Shown: positions 33,792-43,025 of the stretch, one piece after another
How positions within the stretch are numbered: position 1 is the stretch's first letter
Layout of the letters: each line of letters opens with the position of its first letter
Position numbers and translations under genes: made by a program
Notes under the pieces: model-generated
Seen by the model: the letters and a program-made list of their open reading frames with translations, nothing else
Database searches by the model: none
Told to the model about the DNA's origin: nothing
DNA from: Thalassotalea insulae
GTDB lineage: Bacteria; Pseudomonadota; Gammaproteobacteria; Enterobacterales; Alteromonadaceae
Assembly: GCF_030161395.1 (NCBI RefSeq)
Contig: NZ_BSST01000001.1
Location: 2,418,001-2,482,000, forward strand
DNA length: 64,000 bases
Reading direction: 5' to 3'

Positions 33792-34079
33792 ATGTTTGAA
33801 CAAAATATTTCATCTCCATTCGTAACTGGTAACATGCAAACTCAAACTGAGGCATCACCATTACGCAGCCAGGCAAAAATCGCAATTAGCAACTACTTAT
33901 CTCAATTAAACGGCAACGATGTTGATGATATGTATGAATTAGTATTATCAGAAATCGAAGCGCCAATGCTTGAAGAAGTGATGAAATATACTCGTGGCAA
34001 TCAAACTCGTGCTGCCAACTTGTTAGGCATTAACCGTGGTACGCTACGTAAGAAGCTTAAAAAGTATGGTATGAACTAA
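33792..34079 (+). CDS. fis: DNA-binding protein Fis
   Basis: 95 residues (98 in E. coli). The N-terminal arm is followed by the dimer helices, and the C-terminal helix-turn-helix GNQTRAANLLGINRGTLRKKLKKYGMN is nearly identical to other Fis proteins. Fis bends DNA and activates rRNA and other growth promoters. Co-transcribed with dusB. A 16-bp palindrome and a strong terminator follow the stop codon. Confidence 0.97.
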   Translation: MFEQNISSPFVTGNMQTQTEASPLRSQAKIAISNYLSQLNGNDVDDMYELVLSEIEAPMLEEVMKYTRGNQTRAANLLGINRGTLRKKLKKYGMN

Positions 34080-34084
34080 AATGA

Positions 34085-34100
34085 TGCAGGTTAACCTGCA
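34085..34100. repeat. Perfect 16-bp palindrome after fis
   Basis: TGCAGGTTAACCTGCA is self-complementary throughout. It sits between the fis stop codon and its terminator. It may be a protein-binding site or an RNA hairpin that protects the 3' end. Confidence 0.7.
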
Positions 34101-34102
34101 AT

Positions 34103-34128
34103 AAAAAAGCACCCTCGGGTGCTTTTTT
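34103..34128 (+). terminator. Rho-independent terminator of dusB-fis
   Basis: AAAAAAGCACCC (34103-34114) pairs fully with GGGTGCTTTTTT (34117-34128). Confidence 0.9.
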
Positions 34129-34147
34129 ACTTATAGCAGATCGAAAT

Positions 34148-34190
34148 TGACCAAAAGGTCAGGAAGTAAAATTAATCGAATTGGTATAAT
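34148..34190 (+). promoter_or_regulatory. purH promoter with extended -10 and upstream inverted repeat
   Basis: TGGTATAAT (TATAAT at 34185-34190) is an extended -10 element. TGACC-AAAA-GGTCA (34148-34161) just upstream is a perfect inverted repeat and may be an operator. It does not look like the PurR box I know. Confidence 0.55.
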
Positions 34191-34261
34191 TAGGATTTTT
34201 CGCCAAGGACAAGTGTCAAAGGCCAGACATTATTTTAAATCTAAAGGTAACTGATAAAGCA

Positions 34262-35863
34262 ATGGATACTCCACGCCCGATCAAACGTGCACTGTTAAGT
34301 GTATCTGACAAAACTGGTATTGTAGATTTTGCCCGCAGCCTAGCTCAAAAAGGTGTTGATATTTTATCAACGGGTGGCACGGCTAAATTATTAGCGGATA
34401 ACGGCATTCAGGTCACTGAAGTCTCTGATCATACAGGTCATCCTGAAATTATGGATGGTCGCGTCAAAACCCTTCATCCTAAAATTCACGGTGGCATCTT
34501 AGCTCGTCGTGGTATGGACGAAGCGGTAATGAGTGAAAATAACATTGATGCAATTGATATGGTGGTAGTGAACTTATATCCGTTCGCAAATACAGTGGCA
34601 AAAGACGGTTGTTCTTTAGAAGATGCGATTGAAAATATCGATATCGGTGGCCCTACTATGGTACGAGCAGCGGCGAAAAACCATAAAGATGTCACAATTA
34701 TCGTTAATGCTGGTGATTATGACCGCGTATTGGCGGAAATGAACGTTAATAATGACTCGTTAACTTACAATACCCGTTTTGATTTGGCAATTGCGGCTTA
34801 TGAGCACACGGCAGCTTATGACGGTATGATTGCGAATTATTTCGGGCAAATGTTGTCTGCACATGGTGAAGAGAACACAGCGGTTAATTTTGAAGAGAAA
34901 AATAAATTCCCACGCACGTTTAATAGCCAGTTTATCAAATCACAAGATTTACGTTACGGTGAAAACTCACATCAGGATGCAGCTTTCTATGTTGAAGCGA
35001 ACCCTGAAGAAGCATCAGTTGCTACGGCAAACCAGATTCAAGGTAAAGCGTTATCTTATAACAATATTGCCGATACCGATGCTGCGTTAGAATGTGTTAA
35101 AGAATTTGACGAACCTGCTTGTGTCATCGTTAAACATGCGAACCCTTGCGGTGTAGCGATCAGCGAAAATATTTTAGGCGCGTATGAACTTGCCTATAAA
35201 ACCGATCCTACCTCTGCTTTTGGTGGCATTATTGCTTTTAACCGTGAGTTAGATGCTGATACCGCAGAAGCGATTGTTTCACGTCAATTTGTCGAAGTGA
35301 TTATTGCACCAAGCATCTCTGACGCTGCGGCCCAAATTGTTGCGGCTAAGCCAAATGTTCGTTTATTAGAATGTGGCCAGTGGGATAATCAAACATCAGG
35401 TTTCGATTATAAGCGCGTAAACGGTGGTTTATTAGTGCAAGACAGAGACCAGGGACGAGTTACTGATGCCGATCTAAAAGTAGTGACTAAACGTCAGCCA
35501 ACTGACGATGAAATGCGCGATTTGAAATTTTGCTGGAAGGTCGCTAAATACGTTAAATCAAATGCTATCGTGTATGTTAAAAATAGCATGACGATTGGTG
35601 TTGGCGCCGGTCAAATGAGCCGAGTTTATTCGGCAAAAGTTGCCGGAATTAAAGCCTCAGATGAAAACCTTGAAGTGAAAGGTTCAGTTATGGCATCTGA
35701 TGCCTTCTTCCCGTTCCGCGATGGCCTAGATGCAGCAGCGAAAGCTGGTATCACTGCGGTGATTCAACCGGGTGGTTCAATGCGTGATGATGAAGTGATC
35801 GCAGCAGCCGACGAACATGGCATTGCCATGGTGTTCACCGGCATGCGCCATTTCCGCCATTAA
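34262..35863 (+). CDS. purH: Bifunctional AICAR formyltransferase / IMP cyclohydrolase
   Basis: 533 residues, usual length. The IMP cyclohydrolase domain is N-terminal (about 1-200: LLSVSDKTGIVDFA, STGGTAKLL, GRVKTLHPKIHGGIL). The AICAR transformylase domain follows (DLRYGENSHQDAAFY, CVIVKHANPCGVA with the catalytic Lys-His, TSAFGGIIAFN, VGAGQMSRV, SDAFFPFRDGLD). It performs the last two steps of purine synthesis in the cytosol. In enterics purD follows directly; here a methyltransferase gene lies between them. Confidence 0.96.
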   Translation: MDTPRPIKRALLSVSDKTGIVDFARSLAQKGVDILSTGGTAKLLADNGIQVTEVSDHTGHPEIMDGRVKTLHPKIHGGILARRGMDEAVMSENNIDAIDMVVVNLYPFANTVAKDGCSLEDAIENIDIGGPTMVRAAAKNHKDVTIIVNAGDYDRVLAEMNVNNDSLTYNTRFDLAIAAYEHTAAYDGMIANYFGQMLSAHGEENTAVNFEEKNKFPRTFNSQFIKSQDLRYGENSHQDAAFYVEANPEEASVATANQIQGKALSYNNIADTDAALECVKEFDEPACVIVKHANPCGVAISENILGAYELAYKTDPTSAFGGIIAFNRELDADTAEAIVSRQFVEVIIAPSISDAAAQIVAAKPNVRLLECGQWDNQTSGFDYKRVNGGLLVQDRDQGRVTDADLKVVTKRQPTDDEMRDLKFCWKVAKYVKSNAIVYVKNSMTIGVGAGQMSRVYSAKVAGIKASDENLEVKGSVMASDAFFPFRDGLDAAAKAGITAVIQPGGSMRDDEVIAAADEHGIAMVFTGMRHFRH

Positions 35864-36188
35864 TTAGCCTTTGTTGTCGTTAAATAGAACTATTTTCTTT
35901 GTTAGAAGTGCTCAGCTAGTAAACTAGCCTCCGCGCTTCTGCCTTGAAAATGGTTCATTTACCTTAAACAACAAACTAATTAATACATCATTGGTTATTC
36001 TTTGTTTTTACATAGAGCAATAGAGTAATTATATGTGGTGGGAAAACGAGTAAGGGTCGTGTTTGTTAGTGCTAAGTGAATTATTTTTAGTCGAGGGTGA
36101 ATGAATATTCCTCGATGCGTGTTCTTATAATCTGTTATAAATAACCTCGAAATTAGTTAATCTTAGTCAATTATTTATGGAAGATAGC
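35864..36188. other. Intergenic region after purH with nested hairpin and promoter
   Basis: About 325 bp. A nested hairpin at 35904-35940 (AGAAGTGC with GCGCTTCT outside, GCTAG with CTAGC inside) has no T-run. An extended -10 (TGTTATAAA, 36133-36141) probably drives the methyltransferase gene. It equals the -10 seen before the DUF4856 gene. No gene is seen. Confidence 0.55.
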
Positions 36189-36995
36189 ATGAAAACAATA
36201 AAAACACTCATCACAGCATCAGTTATCAGCTTGTCATTTGCTTCGGTATCTTTTGCCGGCACAGATAATTCTCAGTTAGAGCAAGCAATTAATGGTGAAC
36301 ATCGCAGCGCCGCTAACAAGGCCCGTGATCAATATCGTCATCCAATGGAAACACTCAATTTTTTTGGCTTTAATGCAAATATGACTGTAGTGGAAATTGC
36401 TCCTGGTGGTGGTTGGTATACCGAAATTCTGGCGCCAGCGTTAAAAGGTAAGGGGAAGCTTTACGGCGCGCATTATCCTGACACTGGCGAAGATAATTAT
36501 TATTCTAATTCTCGTCGTAACTTAGAGAAGAAACTAGCAAGTAATGCGGTTTTTAGTGAAGTAGAGCTCACTAATTTTATCCCAAAAAAAGCGAGCAAGC
36601 TTGCTCCAGCAGAGAGTGCTGATCTTGTTTTAACCTTTCGTAACCTCCATAACTGGGGCGAAGAAGGTATGGCACAAGTATTTAAAGATGCTTATAAGGC
36701 GTTAAAAAAAGGTGGTGTGCTAGGGGTGGTTGAACACCGTATGCCAGAAAATCAATCATGGAAAGATAATAAACGCAGTGGTTATGTTCCTCAGGCGCTA
36801 GCGGTAAAATATGCAGAAGAAGCTGGCTTTAAGTTAGCAGCAAGCAGTGAAATTAATGCCAATCCCAAAGACAATGCTAATCATCCTAAAGGGGTGTGGA
36901 CGTTACCGCCATCATTACGTTTAGGCGAACAGGATAAAGAAAAATATCTCGCGATTGGTGAATCAGATCGCATGACTTTGAAATTTATAAAATAA
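36189..36995 (+). CDS. Exported class I SAM-dependent methyltransferase
   Basis: 268 residues from ATG 36189, preferred over ATG 36177 because GGAAG lies at the right distance and the signal peptide MKTIKTLITASVISLSFASV then begins normally. After a cleavage site near SFAGT comes a Rossmann methyltransferase: TVVEIAPGGGWYTEILAP is motif I, LVLTFRNLHNWG the acidic-loop region. Such predicted periplasmic methyltransferases are known in several proteobacteria, but how they get SAM outside the cytoplasm is unclear. It lies between purH and purD with its own promoter. Substrate unknown. Confidence 0.8.
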   Translation: MKTIKTLITASVISLSFASVSFAGTDNSQLEQAINGEHRSAANKARDQYRHPMETLNFFGFNANMTVVEIAPGGGWYTEILAPALKGKGKLYGAHYPDTGEDNYYSNSRRNLEKKLASNAVFSEVELTNFIPKKASKLAPAESADLVLTFRNLHNWGEEGMAQVFKDAYKALKKGGVLGVVEHRMPENQSWKDNKRSGYVPQALAVKYAEEAGFKLAASSEINANPKDNANHPKGVWTLPPSLRLGEQDKEKYLAIGESDRMTLKFIK

Positions 36996-37061
36996 CAAAT
37001 AGTGCAGGCCGGTTATTGATACCCAGCCTGCCTGTTAAAGCTTTATTAGGAAATATTTAAT

Positions 37062-38348
37062 ATGAACATTTTAGTCATTGGTAGTGGTGGTCGTGAACAT
37101 GCGTTAGCGTGGAAAGCGGCTCAATCAGAACAAGTTGCAAAAGTTTTTGTTGCACCGGGTAATGCAGGTACGGCGACGGAAGCTAAATTGGAAAATGTTG
37201 CCATTTCTGTTAGTGAAATAGACAAGCTGGTTGAATTTGCCAAAACCAATGATATTGCTTTAACTATTGTTGGTCCAGAGCAACCATTAGTTGATGGTGT
37301 TGTTGATGCATTTCAGGCTCAAGATTTAGTGATTTTCGGTCCGAGTGCAAAAGCGGCTCAACTGGAAGGTTCAAAAGCGTTCACTAAAGACTTTTTGGCT
37401 CGTCATAATATACCAACAGCAGCATATGCTAATTTCACGGAAATTGAACCTGCGCTGACATATGTTCGTCAGCAAGGTGCTCCTATTGTGGTAAAAGCCG
37501 ATGGTCTTGCTGCGGGTAAAGGGGTGATTGTTGCGATGACCCTTGAAGAAGCAGAAGAGGCAATTAAAGATATGCTTGCTGGTAACGCTTTTGGTGACGC
37601 AGGTCACCGAGTAGTGATAGAAGAGTTTCTTGAAGGTGAAGAGGCTAGCTTTATTGTTATGGTTGATGGTAAAAATGTTTTACCATTTGCCACCAGCCAG
37701 GATCATAAGCGTGCTTATAATGGTGATAAAGGGCCAAATACTGGTGGTATGGGGGCTTATTCACCTGCACCTGTAGTAACGGCTGAAATCCATGATCGTA
37801 TTATGAATGAAGTGATCATGCCAACAGTTGAAGGCATGGCCAAAGAAGAAGCGCCTTATACAGGTTTCTTATATGCAGGCTTAATGATTGCGTCAGATGG
37901 TACGCCAAAAGTGATTGAATATAACTGTCGGTTTGGTGATCCTGAGACTCAGCCTATTATGATGCGCTTAAATTCTGATTTAGTGAATTTGTGTCTTGCT
38001 GCTTGTCGTGGCGAACTTGACCAAACAAACATTGAATTTGATAGCCGAGCAGCTGTCGGTGTGGTACTAGCGGCAGGCGGTTATCCTGGTAGCTATGAAA
38101 AGGGCGAAGTTATTTCAGGACTATCAACAAATCAGTTAACCGATCGTAAGACTTTCCATGCTGGTACTGCAGAACTAAATGGTGAAATAGTGACCTCAGG
38201 TGGCCGTGTGTTATGTGCAACAGCATTAGGTGAAACAGTGACTGCAGCACAAAAAGCAGCGTACGAATTACTTCAGCAAATCAGCTGGAATGGTGTGGAA
38301 TATAGAACTGATATCGCTTACCGCGCGATTGCCAGAGAGCAAGCGTAG
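37062..38348 (+). CDS. purD: Phosphoribosylamine-glycine ligase
   Basis: 428 residues, standard GARS length. N-terminal IGSGGREHALAWKAAQS, ATP-grasp core VVKADGLAAGKGVIVA, FLEGEEASFIVMVDG, GPNTGGMGAYSPAP, GFLYAGLM and EYNCRFGDPETQ. It joins glycine to phosphoribosylamine in early purine synthesis. TTAGGAAA precedes the ATG, and 66 bp separate it from the methyltransferase gene. A long perfect terminator follows. Confidence 0.96.
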   Translation: MNILVIGSGGREHALAWKAAQSEQVAKVFVAPGNAGTATEAKLENVAISVSEIDKLVEFAKTNDIALTIVGPEQPLVDGVVDAFQAQDLVIFGPSAKAAQLEGSKAFTKDFLARHNIPTAAYANFTEIEPALTYVRQQGAPIVVKADGLAAGKGVIVAMTLEEAEEAIKDMLAGNAFGDAGHRVVIEEFLEGEEASFIVMVDGKNVLPFATSQDHKRAYNGDKGPNTGGMGAYSPAPVVTAEIHDRIMNEVIMPTVEGMAKEEAPYTGFLYAGLMIASDGTPKVIEYNCRFGDPETQPIMMRLNSDLVNLCLAACRGELDQTNIEFDSRAAVGVVLAAGGYPGSYEKGEVISGLSTNQLTDRKTFHAGTAELNGEIVTSGGRVLCATALGETVTAAQKAAYELLQQISWNGVEYRTDIAYRAIAREQA

Positions 38349-38364
38349 TAGTTTCAAGCGTGAT

Positions 38365-38400
38365 AAAAAAGGCTGAAGTATGGTTACTTCAGCCTTTTTT
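38365..38400 (+). terminator. Rho-independent terminator of purD
   Basis: A 16-bp perfect stem (38365-38380 with 38385-38400) with loop TGGT and T6 end. Confidence 0.92.
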
Positions 38401-38523
38401 ATTTGAAGACGATTACCAATTAACTTCAAACTGAACGTTCATAGCAGTTAAGCAACTAGATTTAAAACTAATAATTCCTTATGCTTAACCATTCATCTGG
38501 CATATTTTAAACGGAATCTACAA

Positions 38524-39339
38524 ATGAACCTGGAAAAAATCACTCAACTTATGACGGATTTTGCCATGCAATATGGCATGAGCTTTATCTTAGCCCTGCT
38601 AGTATTGCTTATCGGCTGGTGGGTTATAGGTCGAATATTGAAGGCTATTGATTACTCAATGGATCGAGCGAAGATTGAAGTTACCTTACAACGCTTCCTA
38701 TTAAGTTTTATCGGCATCGTACTAAAAGCTATCTTGTTAATTATCTTTGCTTCTATGGTTGGTGTGGAGACGGCTTCACTTATTGCTATGTTAGGTGCCG
38801 CTGGTTTAGCGGTTGGGTTAGCATTGCAGGGGAGTTTATCGAACCTTGCCGGTGGAGTACTGATTTTGTTTTTCAAACCTTTCAAAGTGGGGGATGTCAT
38901 TGAAGCTCAAGGTCATTTAGGGCGAGTGATAGAGATACAGATCTTTAATACCCTGATCACTACATTAGATAATCAGCGGGTGTATATTCCAAATGGCTTA
39001 TTATCAAATGGCTGTGTGAAAAATATTTTTGCTGAACCAACACGTCGCGTCGATATGAAGTTTGGGGTTAGTTATGGTGACGATATTGCACAGGCAAAAT
39101 CAGTGATCAGAGAGGTGTTAGACGCTAACGACCAAGTGCTAAAAGAACCATTAGCAGACGTTTTTATTTCAGGTCATGGTGCCAGCTCAATAGATATTAC
39201 TGTACGCCCTTGGTGTCAGTCGGATGACTATTGGGAAGTGTATTTTGCAACCCATGAGCAACTGAAAGTAGCGTTTGATAAAGCGGGTATTACTATTCCG
39301 TTTCCACAGCGCGACGTTCATATTATTAAAGAAGATTAG
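38524..39339 (+). CDS. MscS-family small-conductance mechanosensitive channel
   Basis: 271 residues (E. coli MscS 286). Three hydrophobic segments (about 15-38, 58-80, 84-112); the third carries the pore-lining Gly/Ala-rich pattern LAVGLALQGSLSNLAGG. The cytoplasmic beta domain follows: FKPFKVGDVIEAQGHLGRV, ITTLDNQRVYIPNG and FGVSYGDDI. It opens when membrane tension rises after osmotic downshock. Single gene with a terminator. Confidence 0.93.
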   Translation: MNLEKITQLMTDFAMQYGMSFILALLVLLIGWWVIGRILKAIDYSMDRAKIEVTLQRFLLSFIGIVLKAILLIIFASMVGVETASLIAMLGAAGLAVGLALQGSLSNLAGGVLILFFKPFKVGDVIEAQGHLGRVIEIQIFNTLITTLDNQRVYIPNGLLSNGCVKNIFAEPTRRVDMKFGVSYGDDIAQAKSVIREVLDANDQVLKEPLADVFISGHGASSIDITVRPWCQSDDYWEVYFATHEQLKVAFDKAGITIPFPQRDVHIIKED

Positions 39340-39353
39340 GTTATATTTTCTTT

Positions 39354-39388
39354 AAAAAAGCCTGCAAACCTTAATTTGCAGGCTTTTT
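39354..39388 (+). terminator. Rho-independent terminator of the MscS gene
   Basis: AAAAAGCCTGCAAA pairs with TTTGCAGGCTTTTT around loop CCTTAA (39369-39374). Confidence 0.9.
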
Positions 39389-39404
39389 GTTTAATATGTC
39401 GAAC

Positions 39405-39428
39405 TGATTTACTGATTTACTGATTTAC
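39405..39428 (+). repeat. Short tandem repeat, three copies of TGATTTAC
   Basis: Three perfect 8-bp copies in the spacer between converging MscS and sigma-factor genes. Probably slippage. Confidence 0.8.
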
Positions 39429-39581
39429 TTGAGCTTGAATCCATTCGGTTAAGAAGCGAACGTACTAACACTTTACTAGGTTGAAGTTTAGCTAAGGTTT
39501 CTGAAAGGCGAAAAGTTTAATCATATGTCATTCACGTCTTTCTACTCATACTGATAATACCAAGTTTGTACACACTTATTA

Positions 39582-40769
39582 TTATAGAGCAAGCTGAATC
39601 AACTTATCTTTAATAAAGTTTCTCTCGGCATCACTTTGACTTAGCAAAAAAGCATGCTTAAGTTGCCCCTTGGCTTCACTTACTAATCCCATTCGCTCAA
39701 AAAGGAAAGCTCTGGTGATAAAATACGGTGGGTAGTTTGATAACGAAGCGGCGACTGTATCTAACTTCATCTTAGCCCGTTCCAAATCGTTCTTCTGCAT
39801 TAAGGCAACGGCGAGGTTTACGGTAATTGCGGGAGAGTAATCATAGGTGATTAATTTTTCGTAAAGTAAACATATTTGATGCCAGTCAGTATTTTGATAG
39901 GAACTTGCTTGACTATGAAGACCGGCAATAGCAGCTTGAATATGGTAACTGGTAGGGGGGGCTTGTTTTAGTGATTTTTGCAGTAAGATATCGGCTATAC
40001 TAATCATTGCCTTGTCCCACTTTGTGCGATCTTGGAACTCGAGCAAGGTCACTTTGTCGGTGGCTCTAGCTGGCGCTCGTGCTTGAATGAATAACATTAG
40101 TGACAACAGTGCAAGGCTAGAGGGAGTACCACGATATTTTCGACATATTAGTCTCATTAAGTAGATAGCTTGCATGCAAAGAGTATTCGATAACAATATA
40201 CGTCCTGAGTTACCAAAATACCCCTCGTTAAAAACTAAATATAACACTCTGTTAACGGCATCTAGACGTGTTCTTAAGTGTGATTGTGTAGGTAGGATAA
40301 AGTCGATATTGTTCGCAATAATTTTTCTTTTAGTGCGAGTTATGCGTTGCTCTAGTGTTTTTTCGCTAATCAGTAGGGCTCTTGAAATGCTCTTATTGTC
40401 AAATCCCATGACCCACTTTAAACAAAGCGCTACTTGATTTTCTTTTGTTATACTTGGATGACAGCAGGTAAATATTAGCCCTAATGTTGCATCTTCATAT
40501 TCATATGCAGTCTCAACAGGGCTAATAAAATCCGGATGTTCGATATATTTTGGCTTATGCTTTTTGAGTTCATCAAAAATATAATTACTAGCGACTTTAA
40601 TCAGCCAAGCTTTGGCATTTGAAATATTTTCTGTTTGCCAATTGTTAATAGCCTTCATACAAGCATATTGTAATGCATCTTCAACCTGTTGAATGTCTTG
40701 AAAACGTTTATTTAGGACCGCAAATGCGGTCCCATAAGCGTTTTTAATAATTGTTTCGAATGATTGCAT
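39582..40769 (-). CDS. ECF42-type RNA polymerase sigma factor with C-terminal extension
   Basis: 395 residues, more than twice a normal ECF factor. Sigma region 2 covers about 5-75 (VEDALQYACMKAINNW, NAKAWLIKVASNYIFDELKK); region 4 about 105-160 (NQVALCLKWVMGFDNKSISRALLISEKTLEQRITRTKRKI). The remaining 230 residues form the helical DUF6596-type extension (DAVNRVLYLVFNEGYF, YHIQAAIAGLHSQA, TVNLAVALMQ). ECF42 factors lack a classical anti-sigma and are coded beside a DGPF/YciI-type protein, as here, where the start codon shares a base with the end of that gene. Targets unknown. Confidence 0.9.
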   Translation of the reverse strand: MQSFETIIKNAYGTAFAVLNKRFQDIQQVEDALQYACMKAINNWQTENISNAKAWLIKVASNYIFDELKKHKPKYIEHPDFISPVETAYEYEDATLGLIFTCCHPSITKENQVALCLKWVMGFDNKSISRALLISEKTLEQRITRTKRKIIANNIDFILPTQSHLRTRLDAVNRVLYLVFNEGYFGNSGRILLSNTLCMQAIYLMRLICRKYRGTPSSLALLSLMLFIQARAPARATDKVTLLEFQDRTKWDKAMISIADILLQKSLKQAPPTSYHIQAAIAGLHSQASSYQNTDWHQICLLYEKLITYDYSPAITVNLAVALMQKNDLERAKMKLDTVAASLSNYPPYFITRAFLFERMGLVSEAKGQLKHAFLLSQSDAERNFIKDKLIQLAL

Positions 40770-41119
40770 TAATCAAACTTCATGATCGGTCTTACTTCTA
40801 CGCAACCATCTTTTGCTGAGGGGATTTTTGCTGCTATGTTGATTGCATCGTCCAAAGAGGCCGCTTCAATAAGGTAGTAGCCACCTAACTGTTCTTTAGT
40901 TTCTGCAAAAGGACCATCGGTTGTTATTGTTTCGCCATTACGTACCCTAACTGTTGTCGCAGTCTCAGTTGGCATTAATGCTTCACCTCCAATATGATGA
41001 CCTGATGTATCGATGTCGTCAGTAAACTTCCTGTACTCATCGATTAACGCCTCATTAGCTTTTTCATCACGTTGAGCTGCAAGTGCTTCCGATTCAAAAA
41101 TTAAACATAGATATTGCAT
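40769..41119 (-). CDS. YciI/DGPF-domain protein, partner of the ECF42 sigma factor
   Basis: 116 residues with the YCII-related ferredoxin-like fold and the name-giving motif TDGPFAETKEQLGGYYLIE (about 66-84). The N-terminus MQYLCLIFESE is typical. Such DGPF proteins are the constant neighbours of ECF42 sigma factors and may sense a small molecule. It is the first gene of the two-gene operon, ending in a 1-nt overlap. Confidence 0.9.
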   Translation of the reverse strand: MQYLCLIFESEALAAQRDEKANEALIDEYRKFTDDIDTSGHHIGGEALMPTETATTVRVRNGETITTDGPFAETKEQLGGYYLIEAASLDDAINIAAKIPSAKDGCVEVRPIMKFD

Positions 41120-41227
41120 AGTTTTACTCCTTAAGTGTTATAAATAAAGCGCAAATTGGTCGCTCTCAGTAATAAGACGATTAACGAGACTATTTCCCGA
41201 CAGCTTCACTATATTTTTTTTTAATGA

Positions 41228-41250
41228 TAAAAAAAAGCACCGAAGTGCTC
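41228..41250 (-). terminator. Rho-independent terminator of the M17 aminopeptidase gene
   Basis: On the minus strand AGCAC-TTCG-GTGCT (41236-41249 on plus) is followed by a run of T. The UUCG tetraloop makes the hairpin stable. Confidence 0.88.
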
Positions 41251-41273
41251 TTTTAGGAGAATAAAAAAGTTGT

Positions 41274-42782
41274 TTATCTGTTACTTAAGATCCATTCGGT
41301 TAATAAGCGAACGCCATAACCCGTACCACCTTTAGGTACTTCACCTTTTGCAGAATCGGCTAATGCGTTGCCTGCAATATCTAAATGCGCCCATTTTACA
41401 TCACCTGCAAAATGCTGTAGGAAACTTGCTGCTGTTGTGGCACCAGGTCCACCTGTTCCCGTATTACGAAGATCGGCAATGTCACTGTTGAGTTTATCTT
41501 TATAACCTAAAGGTAGACGCCACAGGTTTTCGTTTACTTGCTCACCAGCATTGATAAGTTCACTGACCAGCTCGTCACTTTCCGAAAAGATTGCTGCATA
41601 GTCATTTCCTACTGCCCGTATTTTGGAGCCTGTCAGAGTTGCTAAATCTACCATGACCTGTGGTTTGTAATATTTTCTTGCATACCACATAGCATCTGAA
41701 AGCACTAGTCGCCCTTCAGCATCGGTATTGGTGATTTCTACGGTTAAGCCTTCGGCAGTGGTTAACACATCACCAGGTGCAATTGAGTATTCAGAAACCA
41801 TATTGGCGGCCATACCCATCACGGCAACAACATTTACTTTTGTTTTGCTAAGCGCCAGTGCTTTAATGGTACCAAGTGCAGCAGCGGCACCTGCCATATC
41901 CACTTTCATGTGAGCAATTGAGTTACTGGTTTTAATATTGTAACCGCCTGAGTCGAAGGTTATGCCTTTACCAGCGATAGCAATTGGCGCATCGTCACTA
42001 TTTTTGTAATGAGCAATAACTAGTCGAGATCCGTCTTTACTACCACGGCCAACTCCTTCTAACGCTCCCATACCGAGCTTCTTAATTTCTTTTGGCGTGA
42101 GTATTTTGACCTTTACTCCTAATTTTTTTAAGGACTGTGCTGCTTGGGCAAATTCAACAGGTGTCATTTCTGTAGCTGTTTCATTAGTGAGATCGCGAGC
42201 AAAAAATACTCCACTTGCAATGTGCGATAGTGGCGTAAAAGCATTTTGGCTCGTTTTACCGTTATTAACATCAAACAGGTAGTTTTTTTCTACGCGTTTT
42301 TCCTTGCGGTATTTATCAAATTGGTAGGCTCTTAAATTTATGCCATGAGCAAGTAAAGCACTGGTTTTGGCATTGTTTTGGCCTAAATCATCGGCAGCAA
42401 CAGTAATGGTCTTTATTTGCTTATGTTCTAATCGTGCGGAAATATTACCGCCGAGTTTAGTGATTTGCTTTTTCGATAACTGATTGTTGTCAACACCAAC
42501 GATTAACACCCGTTGATAGTTGATGTTATTTGGTGCTATTACTGTAACAAATTTGCCATAGTCTCCTTTAAAATCTGTTGCCTGCATAGCCTTGCTTAGC
42601 TGGCCATTTGTTTTTACATCAAATGTTTTAAAGGTTTTATTTACACCATTGATGCCATGAAACACTACGAGTGTATCTGATTTGTCGTTTACTTGACTAG
42701 TGAATGAAAAGTTATCTGCTTGACATAGAGTAGCTGCCGATAGCATTGCAATGGTTAAAGTGAATTTAGAAAATTTTATCAT
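41274..42782 (-). CDS. Exported leucyl aminopeptidase (family M17)
   Basis: 502 residues from ATG at 42782, chosen because AAGGAAA precedes it and a signal peptide (MIKFSKFTLTIAMLSAATLC) follows; the frame 16 codons longer lacks this. The catalytic domain shows GKGITFDSGGYNIKTS, HMKVDMAGAAA and the M17 signature NTDAEGRLVLSDAM, so the two-metal site is intact. LPLGYKDKLNSDIADLRNTG and GGTGYGVRLL complete the family pattern. It trims N-terminal residues from peptides, here after export rather than in the cytosol like PepA. Confidence 0.88.
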   Translation of the reverse strand: MIKFSKFTLTIAMLSAATLCQADNFSFTSQVNDKSDTLVVFHGINGVNKTFKTFDVKTNGQLSKAMQATDFKGDYGKFVTVIAPNNINYQRVLIVGVDNNQLSKKQITKLGGNISARLEHKQIKTITVAADDLGQNNAKTSALLAHGINLRAYQFDKYRKEKRVEKNYLFDVNNGKTSQNAFTPLSHIASGVFFARDLTNETATEMTPVEFAQAAQSLKKLGVKVKILTPKEIKKLGMGALEGVGRGSKDGSRLVIAHYKNSDDAPIAIAGKGITFDSGGYNIKTSNSIAHMKVDMAGAAAALGTIKALALSKTKVNVVAVMGMAANMVSEYSIAPGDVLTTAEGLTVEITNTDAEGRLVLSDAMWYARKYYKPQVMVDLATLTGSKIRAVGNDYAAIFSESDELVSELINAGEQVNENLWRLPLGYKDKLNSDIADLRNTGTGGPGATTAASFLQHFAGDVKWAHLDIAGNALADSAKGEVPKGGTGYGVRLLTEWILSNR

Positions 42783-42971
42783 CTGAATTTCCTTATTTGT
42801 TGTTATATTTGGACGTATTTTAAGAAACATACTACCTGATTTAGATGTTAAATTAATGGCTATAAGATTAATGGAATGCAGGGTGAGATTAATAGCAAAT
42901 ACTATGGAGAAAGTAAGACAATTGTATAAGGTGATGACAGTTGTTGTTGTGATATTGTGTGTATCTAGATC

Positions 42972-42999
42972 AAAAAGCCCCGCTAGTTAGCAGGGCTTT
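42972..42999 (-). terminator. Rho-independent terminator of fusA2
   Basis: AAAGCCC (42974-42980) pairs with GGGCTTT (42993-42999), and GCTA with TAGC inside, with one mismatch. Read on the minus strand the stem ends in TTTTT. Confidence 0.8.
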
Positions 43000-43025
43000 G
43001 AAATAATCTAACTAAATGTTAGAAA

